From NCBI RefSeq assembly GCF_029633865.1, contig NC_079219.1:15903810-15967809 (forward strand): a DNA stretch of 64,000 nt, read 5' to 3'. The DNA is from Lampris incognitus. Taxonomy: Eukaryota > Chordata > Actinopteri > Lampriformes > Lampridae. Shown here one piece after another: positions 1 to 11,779 of this stretch. Within the stretch, counting starts at the first letter, position 1. The number at the start of each line of letters is the position of its first letter. The position numbers and the translations under genes are program-made. The notes under the pieces were generated by a model. That model was not told where the DNA came from. It was given only the letters and a program-made list of their open reading frames with translations, and searched no databases.

Positions 1-596
1 GTAGACAGAGAAGAGTGTGTCCTTGAATATTCAGCTAAAACTGTTTTGCACCCCATCCTATCTCCAAAACAGTATGAAACTGAGCTTGTGTGAAGTTCAC
101 CCTCAGAGGAGGAGAATCACTGTTTCCCCTCCCAAGGCTCTCTTGTTCATATATTCTATTGACAAACTGCAGAAAAAAATTAACTGAAAGGTTGTTTCAC
201 AATCAGGCAAGCCAGGACATTAATCTAATAATAGCATTATGCTTTAATGTTTTTAAATAAAACCGAATTTGATCCTTTGTTGCCTTTGCAGATTCTATTT
301 TCGCTTCAGCCAAATGTAGGCAAAAATGAACGATAAATCAAAACGATTCCGCTGTCTAATAAAACTTATCCTCATATACCAGAGGCCTACATATCCCAAA
401 ATCCTTGCATTTTTTTCCCTCGTATTTTTTGATATCATTATTAAGAGCTGTCAAGAGACTTCTAAGTTAGCTGAACATTTATCTGATGCCTCTAAAGTTT
501 TAAGGAATACCACACAACGATTCATGTCACTCAAAAGTAAACCCACCCATTAATGAACCATGTCAATCACAATCTGATTTTATTAACTTCACATGC

Positions 597-728
597 CTTA
601 GATCTTGTCATCTCGTCCGAGGCCAGAGAGATGATGCTCTTCGTCCTTGGGTTGGTGATTTCCTCTATCTTGCTGGCAACGATCAGCTCAATGGTCTGAA
701 GAATCACCACTCTGTGGCTCACTATTAA
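597..728 (-). CDS. mroh1: mroh1 coding exon 3, probable GC donor
   Basis: The acceptor CTCCTGTAG|TTAATAGTG opens a phase-0 frame L-I-V-S-H-R-V-V-I-L-Q-T-I-E, ending D-E-M-T-R-S-K. No GT donor fits the expected end. The best site is TCTAAG|GCATGT, a GC-AG type donor, so the 597 boundary is less sure than 728. Confidence 0.75.
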
Positions 729-3081
729 CTACAGGAGCAGAGAGGAGCGGGCAGGGAACACGAAGAAGGTAAGAACTGAAATTGGTTTAATAGAACAGGG
801 TCTTATCTACTTCTTTAATTACTTCTATCCCCAAGATTAAATCACAGTGATTTGCCAAACTGTATAAAGCCTTTGTCCTCAGCCTTTGTCCAAAGGTGAC
901 ATCACGTCACCTGAGGGGGCTTAGCAAGGTTATGTCAGCAGGCATCAGGAAGATACGCTGGACAGGGCAACAGTTCATTGTAGGACGGACGGACACACGC
1001 AAAAAAATCACATTAATATCTATGTTATGCCTGTGGGCATGTCTTTGTTTGTATAGCAGAAGGAGATGGGAGTTCCTGGAGGGAACCAGAGAAAGCACAT
1101 GCAAAATCCACTTAGGGGTTCTGGGATTAAACCCAGGATTACCTGGTTGTGAGGCAACCTGGCCACTGATGATGCACAAGCCAGTGCATTCTTAGAGCAG
1201 GTCCCAGGCCCGGATAAATGGGGAGGGTTGCGTCAGGATGGGCATCCTGCATAAAACCTTTGCCAAATCAAATATGCGGATCGTAGTAGTAGTAAATCTG
1301 GCTGTGAGGCCACTTTACAATTTATACTCCGGTCATGTGAGCTGTTTAAAAGGTTAACATCAAGGATGTTCTGTTGACCGGCGCATTTCCTCATTTGAAT
1401 GGGTAATGGCGGTGTCATCTCATAATCACATGATCAACTGCTGCGACAGGGAGATAAGATGTTTGCTGCACCACCAGAAGATGTGTGCGGCAGACATCCT
1501 CTGCAGCAAAGTTAGGGAGTAAATTAAACAAATTAAATATCATCCAGACAAGCTGAATGTGGTCTTTTCTCAGACTTCCTCATGGGCTGACATTATTTTG
1601 AGTCTGCAACAAAGTTTTGAATTGAATTATGCTACTGACGTGGGAACACTGTATAACCTTGTGGGTAGTGGACTAAAAAAAAACAAGCAAATGATCACCG
1701 AGATAGAAAAGCAAAAGAAATAAAGGATGCCTAACCTTTGTACAGGTATAAAAGCTTGAATTACACACTGTCAGTAACAAGACAAGCCACCGTTTGTTAG
1801 GAGCTCTGAGGGGCCCTTGAAATGTGACAGGGTTTACCAGATTAGCTAATGACTGTTGTTAGTTACCGCAGCTAAGAAATATATGCATTCACAACAAGAA
1901 ATAAATGCATCACACAAGTATTATCTCTCACCACTTCCCATAACACTGGTGTGCTGTCGCTGTGAAAATCCATATTTTGTTCCCTTTTTAGTCACCAGAA
2001 AGCGACATTAATGCTTCAGCGATTTCATTTTGTGGAAAGCCGCACAGTTTGAAGCAACTTAAAGGTGATGAGAACTGAATGTGCTCTTGGCTTGAAATAT
2101 CCATTCAAACCCCCCACTGTCAGACAAAAAATGAATACAAGCAATAACAGTAGCATCTGAAAGCAGCGTGCTGTGTGGGAGTCATGTCATGGTGACCGTT
2201 TCTAATTTGAAACGAATAATTGTCGTTTCAAATTAGAATTGTCGTATCGCCAAGATTTTAACAGTACTGCTACTCTTACCGATGCTGCGTATAAATCCGG
2301 TACTTTAATGGTACTTTTATTGGTTCCTTTGGTATTTTTTTTTTGGGGGGGGGGGGTTCCCCCTTTTTCTCCTCAATTGTATCCAGCCAATTACTCGATT
2401 CTTCCGAGCTGTCCCAGTCGCTGCTCCAACCCCTCTGCCGATCCGGGGAGGACTGCAGACTACCACGTTTCCTCCGATACATGTGGCGTTGCCAGCAGCT
2501 TCTGTTCACCTGACAGTGATGAGTTTCACCAAGGGGGGATCACGCTATTCCCCCCAGTTCCCCCTTCTCCCTGAGCAGGAGCCTTGACCGACCAGAGGAG
2601 GCGCTAGTGCAACGACCAGGACACATACCCACATCCGACTTCCCACCCACAAACACGGCCAGTTGTATCTGTAGGGACGCCTGACCAAGCCAGAGGTAAC
2701 ACGGGGATTCGAACCAGCGAGCCCTGTATTGGTAAGCAACGGAATAGATTGCTACGCTACCCGGACGCCCAGAGTGTTACTTTTAATCATTAACCCATGT
2801 TTGTATAATTTAGTTAGCTCTGTGTGGGCTTCTAGGCTGCTAGCATACATAACATACCTGAGGTGGATGGGGCAACGAGAGATGAACTACGAGCTAGCAA
2901 GTCGAAAGCTGTAAATTTCTCCGCCTGTATCTGATGCCAGAAAGATCGCTTGTGTTTCCACCCTTACATGCAAAAGACTTGTTGCACTTGTGGCAACGAG
3001 CTTTGTCAGCATCGACTCTAGCGTAGTATAACCAGACTATTGAACCGTTTAGTTCTCTCCATCATTGTCACTAAGAGCAGG

Positions 3082-3123
<42 letters not shown>

Positions 3124-3720
3124 GTGCGCGTCTGAGAGAGCGAGGCAGAGAGCTGGCCCCGCCCCTCGGCTCACACATACAACAGGCTCCGAGAGAGAGA
3201 TCTCTCTTCTGGATCGGGAATAGTGAAAATGCGTCACAGACAAATCCCTTAACTTTACTGCAAATTAGAAAACAGAGTTGGTGAGATAAAAGGTGCAAGA
3301 TAATGTTAAAATGAATAGGAAATGTATTTTCTTAATTTCTCCAATACTGATAGCAGAGCCATTAACATCATAGCTTATCAATACTACAGTCTTTAAAGTG
3401 ATACTGACATCAAAATCTGAAAATTCCTATTGATAGGCTATGTTCCAAGTTGGAATGTGACCATGGAGAAATTCAGTGGCCAAAACAGCGCGTCTGCGGC
3501 CACTCGAGAGAGAGACCTGTGATTGATTGTAGATGGTGTCCAATGACAAATTGTGCCGGTGGATAGGTAGACACCAGTCAATTTGCATATCGTGCGTGTC
3601 CGCAGTGAGATGCTATAAAACCACGGAGAAGCCGTTCTTTCACCCCCTCCTGCTAGCTACTTGGCTCGAGTTTGTGCTATTTTGCTGAGACTTTATTATT
3701 GATCTTGCTACGACATATTG

Positions 3721-3751
<31 letters not shown>

Positions 3752-5500
3752 GTATCTGTCTATCTATTTATCTAAATATCTATCATCTATCTATCTAACA
3801 GTTATTTGTATCACCAAATCCTCCTCCTCGAAACTGTAATCCTCACAGAGGATCTCTCTCTCGCTCACGCTATCCGACATTTTTGGTAAATAACAAGTGA
3901 TGAGCGGTGCCGAGCCCCACCCACCCAGGAAGACAGTAGCCAATAGCTTTGAATTCATAAAACAACACCTATTTTCGGTTACGATTCAAACTCCCAATGT
4001 TAAAAAAATGTGTTCAGAAAGGGCATGTCAGTCTCTCTTTAATAATTTAGCGCCGGTTCCCGTTTAATACCGGGTTTCGGTGCCCATCCCTAGAGCAGAG
4101 AGTAGTAGATTCAGTGGCTTAGGCGTAAATGCATCCTACACCATAAGCGTGACCCCAGCCTCAGACAAGCACGCTGCAGTTAAGCACGCTTAACGCTCAA
4201 CCGTGTCTGAGCAATTTTTGCCACCTGGCTAGAATCGAAGTCAGAGTACGATTATAATACTCGATATGAATGGTGGTTTAAGTATACCGATGTTGTGCTA
4301 ATCTATTGAATACACAGGGAAACAAATGGGCACTGACACTTGGATAAAACGTGGATAACAATGACAGTTTGAGACAGGATATGACAGGAGAGAGCTGTAA
4401 TGTAAGGTTTTTACCTTTGGGTGTTTCAGGAGGTAGTCCTGACACATGGCAAGCACTCTGTCTGACCTTTGTTTTCCCAGGGTCAACATGGACTTCCTAA
4501 CCTGTTCCTGGACCTCTGAGTCTTTATCATTAGCTGCATCCAGTAAGGCCAGGGTGACCTCTAGAGTAGAAACACAAAGAGAGTAGAATCACTGGGCACA
4601 AACAGGGACTGCTATTGCCAACGTCACCTCCAGAGAGAAACAGTAGACACAAAAAACCCCCCACTATAGTAAGTAGATAACCAGCTGGTCACTGTGGGAG
4701 GAGAGCAGAAGAGACAGAACCATACACAGAGCAGTCAAGCTACAGTGTATGCCAAGAAGACGGGTTCACTTATCGAACAAGTGCCTCTCTGTTCTTTTAG
4801 TAAAGCCCAAAAACACTTTTGCATCCAAGTTCAATGTCAAAAACAGCAACGACACAACTATTAGCTTCAGACGGGAACATGCTCTCTCCCCCAACCATGT
4901 TAGAGGTTGCAAGTGAGGGAGTGGCAAGCTAGAATTATCTCGTTTTGTAAGTACTGCACTAACATTCAACAAAATGGAGCAACTTCGCTTTTATTCAATG
5001 CTTCCACGGCATTCTGTAATCAATAATAATAAATAATCAGATTTTAATTAAATACAGCAATTACAACAATAATTTGGATCTCGGTGGTATGTCCAACAGG
5101 ACATGAGGCAACTTGGGGTAGAGAACAGCAATGGGTAAACACTGGAAACAAAAACAAAAAAAAATAGAGAGAGAGAGAAAAACAGCATAAGCAAAACAAC
5201 CAAGTCCTGCAACAGGAAAGAGAACCCGTTAATAGAAAACGTAGTTATGTTACAGCATGGCATAAAAAAATACTGAGCAGAGCAAGGGTCAATGTGAACA
5301 CAAAGCTCAGCAGGACAACCAAAGGCTTTTAATTAGGCCAGCTCAAATCCAGTGGGTCTTCAAAACATTAAAAGCATGTCAAACACATTCAATCTGTTCA
5401 GACACTCAAAACACATTCAGATACATCCAGCAGAGCTTAGTTTGAGGAGAAGAGAAGAGAAATCAAGAAATTACTCACGTTCCACATCTGTCTCATCCAT
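597..5500 (-). CDS. mroh1: 5' part of mroh1 (maestro HEAT-like repeat protein 1), three coding exons
   Basis: The minus-strand exons 5479-5500, 4415-4560 and 597-728 join in phase to give 100 codons. From memory of the family, the reading resembles the N terminus of MROH1: a TLALLDAA-type start, then an EVQEQVRKS block, then a SHRVVILQTIE helix and an SLASDEMT helix. These are HEAT-type amphipathic repeats. MROH1 is a very large HEAT-repeat protein linked to lysosomes; that role is family knowledge and is not visible here. The remaining exons must lie beyond the left edge; none could be found in 1-596. The gene lies downstream of the NCAM-like gene in the same orientation. Intron 1 (4561-5478) and intron 2 (729-4414) are mainly repeats and unremarkable sequence. 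Confidence 0.85.
1080..1330 (-). repeat. Decayed SINE/LINE 3'-end fragments in mroh1 intron 2
   Basis: 1080-1180 resembles a worn DANA-type SINE tRNA region (degenerate aacccaggatt, gtgaggcaac). 1215-1330 carries the gttgcgtcaggatgggcatcc and gccaaatcaaatatgcgg words common at RTE-like 3' ends, followed by a (GTA)n run. Confidence 0.45.
1331..2334. other. mroh1 intron 2, no recognised feature
   Basis: No exon-like or repeat-like signal seen. The same holds for 729-1079, 2773-3085, 3117-3718 and 4086-4414 of this intron. Confidence 0.5.
2335..2772 (-). repeat. tRNA-derived SINE (family A), copy 1
   Basis: Head at the right end: on the minus strand it begins CGTCCGGGTAGCGTAGC (A box) and carries GGTTCGAATCC (B box). 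The body includes the gcgctagtgcaacgacc block and the tail an oligo-pyrimidine stretch in plus orientation. Other copies are at 8605, 18975, 36000 and 46661. Confidence 0.75.
3086..3116. repeat. (TG)n microsatellite
   Basis: About 15 TG units, followed by a few more after a TATATG interruption. Confidence 0.9.
3719..3796. repeat. (CTAT)n tetranucleotide repeat
   Basis: Seven to eight clean CTAT units, then a decayed stretch (atctgtctatctatttatc...). Confidence 0.9.
3820..4085 (-). repeat. Diverged interspersed repeat with short acidic ORF, copy 1
   Basis: Shares blocks with 27837-28260: a cagtagccaatagct word, cataaaacaacacct, gattcaaac(t)ccc and ttaaaaaa(t)gtg. On the minus strand both copies have an ATG just after this shared leader, followed by an acidic reading (here M-S-D-S-V-S-E-R-E-I-L-C-E-D). 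Family not identified. Confidence 0.5.
4415..4560 (-). CDS. mroh1: mroh1 coding exon 2 (HEAT helix block)
   Basis: The acceptor is TTTCTACTCTAG|AG and the donor AAAG|GTAAAA. The 146-nt exon encodes V-T-L-A-L-L-D-A-A, then S-E-V-Q-E-Q-V-R-K-S and C-Q-D-Y-L-L-K-H-P-K, the strongest match to the MROH1 N terminus that I recall. It ends in phase 0. Confidence 0.87.
5479..5500 (-). CDS. mroh1: mroh1 first coding exon (start codon)
   Basis: The ATG at 5500-5498 opens seven codons (M-D-E-T-D-V-E) plus one base. They end at a good donor (C|GTGAGT). The single leftover base joins the AG of the next exon to make Gln, keeping frame. A possible upstream acceptor (GGGCACAG|ACTTC) would start this exon near 5531, leaving about 30 nt of 5' UTR. 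Confidence 0.78.
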
Positions 5501-6301
5501 GTTGGATGCGAGAGGATTGGATTCCTGAAGTCTGTGCCCGAGGACGAAGCTTCCTCTTGGGGGACTGATGGGTGGTGGCTACCTAGAGCTAAGCATTAAC
5601 AAAATGGCAGTCAACTCATCTGATGAACATTAATACTCCCTGAGCCATGCATTTCCTTTTTCATGATGCCCCCCCCCCCAACAAGGTTGAGATGTGTCAC
5701 AAGATGCAGCGAATGCAACTTCATTAGGCTCCATGTCGATAACTGCAGAATATGATCCTTATTGTAGATACGTAGATATTGGCAGTGCATATCTAATCAA
5801 GTAGAGTGCATTTTTTACATACAAGTGGTGGACAAATACAGCAACGCAGTGATTCATGAGTCACTATTTAGTGATGAAGTGGCACAAAACTGTCAATGTC
5901 TCACGATCTGGGGACCTTCATATGAACGGCCTCTACGCCTCAAATTTTCACCCCTAATTCCGTGACTTGCTTTCCTCCAAAACATGAAGTTAGTTAAGAC
6001 ATAGCGTTTTCTTTGTGGGACTTGCCCAACCTGGACAAATCACAAAAAATAGATCAACCTTCCAGGAATAAAGACCACGAGACACTCGAAATGACTTAAA
6101 AGCCATTACACCGTTGGAGCTAAAACAGAATTAAAAACATTAGGCCAACAAATGCAATTAAGCCCCATGACCCCAATTACACCCTGGGAACAAGTCAAAA
6201 CAGGAAATTCAGGGACTTTCTAAGATGCCAACAAATTCAGAAAAGTGCACAATAATTTTATCAGGCATCTTATGCAGTACAAAAATAGTGAAACAGAGAA
6301 T

Positions 6302-6515
6302 CAAGTCAATTTTATTTGTATAGCCCATTATCACAAATTACAAATTTGCCTCAGTGGACTTTATAGCAACACAACACCCTGTCCTTAGCCCCTCGCATCG
6401 GAAAAGGAACAACTCCCTAAAAAAAACAACCTATAACAGGGAGAAACCTCTGAGAGAGCAACAGAGGAGGGCTCTCTCTCCCAAGACGGACAGATGTGCA
6501 ATGGATGTTAAGAGC
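6302..6515 (+). repeat. Interspersed repeat of the 'tcaattttatttgtatagc' type
   Basis: Begins agtcaattttatttgtatag and contains cacaaattacaaatttgcct, caacaccctgtccttagccc and gagagagcaacagaggaggg, words recurrent in teleost interspersed repeats. No coding potential is supported. Confidence 0.5.
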
Positions 6516-6859
6516 AGTACTTTAGACAAATTGTGAAAATGTGGGGCCCTTAATGTTTCTCTAATGTTACACGTATTATGTCCACTTACGAGTTCAATTA
6601 GCAAGATCACACAACGAATACTACCACAAACAATACTGGTGGTTATTGATTTATCAATCTTTTCTGGAGACATTTGCCCAAGTGACAGCGTTAGGCAGCC
6701 TATGCTTTATGGCAACCAGCACCACTGTATGGTTTGACTATAATTGGGAATATTTACATCATTTCAAGGGTCTCCTGCAAGGAGTACTGATCTCTAACGG
6801 ACTCAATTAATATAACATACTGAACTAATCCAGTCAGCCGGTCAATCAGTCAATCAATC

Positions 6860-7640
6860 AGACCCTTGCTTGCATCTCATGAGCAGCAGTGTTCCACGGT
6901 GACACGTTCGCAAAGCAACAGTGCGTCAGGATTTTTAAAGCACATTTCACGCAGCTTTCCCTCTTCGTTCACCTGCACCACACAACCACACACCACACGC
7001 AAACTAGGCGATGGATTAAGCGTTGCCATTAACCAACAGCCGGCTTTGACCTTCTACGACGGTCAAAATGCGAAGCAGCCGGTGCAGATAACGCCGAGCT
7101 ATCACATATCAACAGTCATTAAACTACACGTATTTAACACGACAACCCACTCCGGCGGTAACTTCGGGCAGAGCTGGGTTAACGTTAGCCGACACTGGCC
7201 AAACGCATCAAGTGACGACTACCAGCAACGACGTTCGCAGCAAGCCGGCAACGCAACGTAACCGACTGAGTCTTTCACCGCCGCACTATGTTTAGGGGTT
7301 GGTTTCGGAAGAATCAGCCTGCTTTAGCGGCAACGCCACCAAAGCACAACACGTTACCAGTCAGCTCGTTTAGCATTTGCTGCTACGGAAGAGCGAGTGT
7401 CCTCCAACATCACAGCCTGGCAAAACACAAGTCTGCCCGCTCGTCACTGACCTTACCGACGGCCGCTCAGCTTGCCGTAGCCGGTCACCCCACACGGCAA
7501 CGCTGCGTGATGCTTTGCTTTTTAAAGCTGTTGGACGGAGGGTTTTTCTTGCCCGCAGTTGGTTAAAGAAATATCCGTGCGCGTGTGTGTGCGCGCGCCT
7601 CTATCATTGCAGGTGTAAACACGCCTGATCATGTGCCTCC
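6860..7640 (-). promoter_or_regulatory. CpG-rich region, candidate mroh1 promoter with non-coding exon
   Basis: This stretch is visibly richer in CpG than its neighbours and lacks recognisable repeats. On the minus strand a GCGGCCGTCG|GTAAGGTC donor ends a possible non-coding first exon at 7457, about 2 kb upstream of the mroh1 ATG. The ORFs in it (for example 6866-7261 plus) look like by-products of base composition. Assignment to mroh1 is inferred from position and orientation. Confidence 0.4.
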
Positions 7641-8604
7641 AGTCAGCAGGAATGTATCATGGAGTGGGCGGGGCCATCTGGGCTCTGTCATCATAGAACC
7701 GGAGTATGTAGAAGCAGTGTTCAAATTTTTGTGGGGTTTTTTTGTTTTTGTTTTTTTGCATTTATGGTGATTAATTGACAGGGCAGACGAGGCAGACACT
7801 ACAAATGAGGAGATTAAGAGAATAGGGGAGGATATGCAGATATGGCTCCTATCAGACCTGACCCTACATGGTACATGCTTAACTGCCCCCATCCTCATAA
7901 AAAAATCATGTCAAAAAAGTGCTCAGATGTGGGGTTGGTTGGGTCCAAAAAAATCCAACTATGGATTTTTGTTTTTTTAGAGCGAATTACATCCATTATT
8001 TACCGATCCTTCCACCAAATTACAAGTTGTAGTATCCTGGAAAGTATAGTATTTATGTATGTATTTGAAAGCAGGGGTGGCTCCCTTTATCCAGAGGCGG
8101 GTTTGGGAGTGGGTTGGGGTGGTGGGTCATTTTCCTGCAATTTAACATATTTCCATGCACGCAGTAGGCTTAAAAAACTGGGGTTTGATTTTTAAATACT
8201 ATAGTGGAAAATCCACTTTATAATAAAATCCAATAAATGTTATAAGCATAAATTTTATATTTTTTCCAGTGACAGCTCATGGCCATTTACCTGGTTAGGG
8301 CATCAGACTCACATACTGTACGCACACAGACGCAATTACTATAGGTACGCACCTCCAACCTATGTCCATAATTAAAATGGAAAAACAATGTCAATATGAG
8401 CTACACACAAAGACATCTGAAAGACGACAAAATCAATTCTATTAGTATTCATTAGTATGACATGACTCTCATTTTGACCCTCCTCTTGCCCCTACCTGTG
8501 ATTTGCAGATCCACTGTGTTAGGCCATGGGCCTTATTTCATCTTTAAATTGCACCCGTAGTTATTACTTGAGGGTAATTACTTTTAGTTTTGTTTTGTTT
8601 TTTT
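7641..8604. other. Intergenic, no recognised feature
   Basis: AT-rich stretch with T-runs near 7735 and 7970; short ORFs look random. 5532-6301 (upstream of the mroh1 ATG, with a C9 run near 5672) and 6516-6859 are likewise empty to my eye. Confidence 0.5.
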
Positions 8605-9052
8605 GTTTTTGGATTTCCCCCCCCCCTTTTTCTCCCCAATTGTACTTGGCCAATTACCCCACGCTGCTCCACCCTCTCTGCCGATCCGGGCAGGGCTGCA
8701 GACTACCACATGCCTCCCCCGATACATGTGGAGTCGCCAGCCGCTGCTTTTCACCTGGCAGTCAGGAGTTTCGCCAGGGGGACATAGCGCGTGGGAGGAT
8801 CACGCTATCCCCCCCCCCCCAGTTCCCCCTCCCCCCCTGAACAGGCGCCCCAGCAGACCAGAGGAGGCGCTAGTGCAGCGACCAGGACACATACCCACAT
8901 CTGGCTTCCCACCCGCAGACACGGCCAATTGTGTCTGTAGGGACGTCCGACCAAGCCGGAGGTAACACCGGGATTCGATCCGACGATCCCCGTGTTTGTA
9001 GCGTTGCCTGCAAACATGGGGATCTCTACCAACGCTACCAGGACGCAAAATT
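8605..9052 (-). repeat. tRNA-derived SINE (family A), copy 2
   Basis: Same order of blocks as copy 1 (ccaattgtac, gccgatccggg, gatacatgtgga, gaggaggcgctagtgcagcg, ccaagccggaggtaac, gggattcgat). The head region is disturbed: about 20 nt around gtttgtagcgttgcctgcaaac form a short inverted repeat. Confidence 0.75.
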
Positions 9053-10179
9053 ACTTATTTAATCAGAAAAGGGAAAAGGCCACGTTTTGCTTGCAGAACT
9101 AAGAAAGTCTACAAAACACATGTTTGGAATAATAATCTAAATTACTTTTATTTCACACCCATCATCCTACCTGACCTAATTTGAGGTGCACTGCGTCCTT
9201 CTGCATTAAGAAAAGTTCTACAGGACACTCTGAGAAAAGAAAAGCTCTCAAATGTATTACTGACCAGGCTATTAAGAGCCTGCAAAAGAAATGGCATAGT
9301 GATCACTGAAGCTATGGAAGATAATTAGGCTGTGAAATAAATGTGTCCTTGCCAATGTATCTCTGGGGTGTCTCAATTCATTGCCCTTCAGTCATTGTAG
9401 ATGCTCCCATATCCACTTGGGATCCCACTTAAAACTGTTCACATAATCTCAAATAAATATTGTAAGCTTGTCTGCTTTCAGGTTTGAAGCATTGTGGCGA
9501 GTTTCCCCTGTTGGGGAATTAGAAAGTCTTTCGACCTTAATGTTATAATATCGAAAAACTGGCAAGTCTCAAGGTTTCCTCCCCAGAGGTGGAGGACATG
9601 CTGGTTTCACTCTAGTTTGCCAGTAGGTGAGAATGTGTTTCCTGCAATGGACTGGTGTTCTGTCCATGATGGGTTCCTGCCTTGCGTCCGACCCCTGCCG
9701 GGTGTTAGGTTCGAACCCGAATGCAGGATTCGCAGACAGGGAGGTTTACAGTAACAGCCAGTTTAATGACCAAACAGGCAGGGGTCAGTACACAGGGAGT
9801 CAGTCCGAACAGACTACCAGATATATGCAAGGGCCAGGAAGACAAGCAAAACAGGTTCAAAGCACAAGTTCGAGTTACCGGGTTTTCAGTCCAAACGCGA
9901 ACGGATCCGACAAAGTCAGGTAAGGGGGAAAAAAGGTTGAAAAAACAAAACAGGCTATGACTCCAAAACCTCATAGACAGGCAGAACTAGTGGATGCTGG
10001 ATTGCTTGGCTTTACACTGCGTCCTAACTGAGTGTGACGCGAGTGAGTGTCAGTGACAAAAGTAGTTTGATTGTTTTATTAGAGGTCCAAGCAGAGGGGG
10101 TTTGGGGCCATGCGTTGCAAAGTAACGTGGCTCTCAGTACCAGCGGTGCTGGGAACCCTTTTGCAATTGCTCAGATTAT
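9053..10179. other. Intergenic, partly repeat-like
   Basis: 9690-10060 has the feel of an old interspersed repeat (gttaggttcgaacccgaatg, gacaaagtcaggtaag), but no family was recognised. 10556-11029 and 11145-11779 hold only the inverted repeat listed separately. Confidence 0.4.
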
Positions 10180-10555
10180 TATTATCCATCCATCCATTAT
10201 CTGAACCGCTTATCCTGCTCTCAGGGTCGCTGGAGCCTATTCCAGCAGTCATTGGGCAGCAGGCGGGGAGACACCCTGGACAGGCCGCCAGGCCATCACA
10301 GGGCCCACACACACACACACACACACACCTAGGGACAATTTAGTATGGCTGATTCACCTGACCTACATGTCTTTGGACTGTGGGAGGAAACCGGAGCCCC
10401 CAGACGAAACCCACGCAGACACGGGGAGAAGATGCAAACTCCACACAGAGGACAACCCGGGATGACCCACCAAGGTTGGACTACCCCGGGGCTCGAACCC
10501 AGGACCTTCTTGCTGTGAGGCGACCGCGCTAACCACTGCACCACCGTGCCGCCAT
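10180..10555 (-). repeat. DANA/Mermaid-like tRNA-derived SINE, near full length
   Basis: On the minus strand it starts GGCGGCACGGTGGTGCAGTG, has a GTTAGCGCGGTCGCC region and GGGTTCGAGCCC (B box), then the block tttggactgtgggaggaaacc (plus reading) and an internal (CA)n. The left end is the gaaccgcttatcctgctctc block plus a (CCAT)n tail. Confidence 0.8.
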
Positions 10556-10833
10556 TATTATTATTGTTGTTGTTGTTGTTGTTCCATCGGTAAATGTGAC
10601 ACTGCAGCATACACTGTAAAAGTTATGTATGTTACATTTTCAGGGGAGGTATAGAATGGTACACATGTCAGACACAAAAAATGACACATGTCCACCAGCA
10701 GGTAGCGTGACAATCAAGGTAAGCGTGTTTTTGCCTGTAACTCCCACACTGAACATCTCAGCAAGTTGAACCAGTTCATCTGTACACAACATTTACTGAG
10801 AGAAACCTTTCATCAGTCGTCTAAGTGGCCCCT

Positions 10834-10893
10834 TCAGTCTCAGCTGACTGCAGGTATCCCCACCCTTATAAACTATCAGTCAGCTGAGACTGA
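10834..10893. repeat. Perfect 16-bp inverted repeat
   Basis: TCAGTCTCAGCTGACT (10834-10849) and AGTCAGCTGAGACTGA (10878-10893) are exact reverse complements separated by 28 nt. Confidence 0.85.
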
Positions 10894-11027
10894 TGAAACA
10901 TTCCTCCACTTGTGTGTGCTCTGAGCCCCCGGGTGTGACCTGCGCAGGCGGCTTGGACCCCATTAATACCTGGCTGCAGGTCTAGTTTTCTATTGGAATG
11001 TCCTGGCCGTGAGTGACTCAGCACAGT

Positions 11028-11144
<117 letters not shown>

Positions 11145-11779
11145 CGTCTGAGGCCAAAGCTGACCTGACTGGGTTTCCGGAACATATAAAAACCTTTTTT
11201 TTCTCCATACTTCCCGTTCAAATGACTTCGGTGCTTCGCAAAAGCCTTATAATGGCAAGAAAACTGGGCTTATCTGTCCGTGTGTGTTTGTATCTGTCTG
11301 CTGCTGTTCTCACATACTACTCAGCTTGTCAGCCTAATACTTTTTGTGCATAGTTACAACTGAATGATTCATGACCTCTCGTGGCTGTGAAGATTCAAAA
11401 CTTCTGAATAAAACTGTTTTATACTGCAGTTGAGTGCTAACTCCTCAGCTGTTTTTGTTTTTTTTTGCCTAAGTCTAAGCACTGGAGAAGGGTGGATACA
11501 CAGGCAGTGCCTCCATATTTTCCGTTCTCCCGGCAGATGAAAAAAGAGGTAAAGTCCGTGCACCAGAGAAGGGGAGATACGCCTGGCAGGGATCTGCACT
11601 CTTCTGAGTGCACTCTTCTAGTTGTTTCAGTTTTTAATTAAGGGAATGAATTGCTTGGATTATTTCTATGTTGAGCTGTCCATGATTCTGAAAGTGCACA
11701 TAATGCATTTAAGTCAAAAAAATTAATGATGCAAACCAACTTGAATCACTTTTTTCTCTTCTCTCTCTCTTTTTTTGTG

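Noticed and set aside
6866..7628. ORFs of 80-130 codons in the CpG-rich region
   Set aside because: Open by base composition; no domain, and the region is better explained as promoter/5' UTR DNA.
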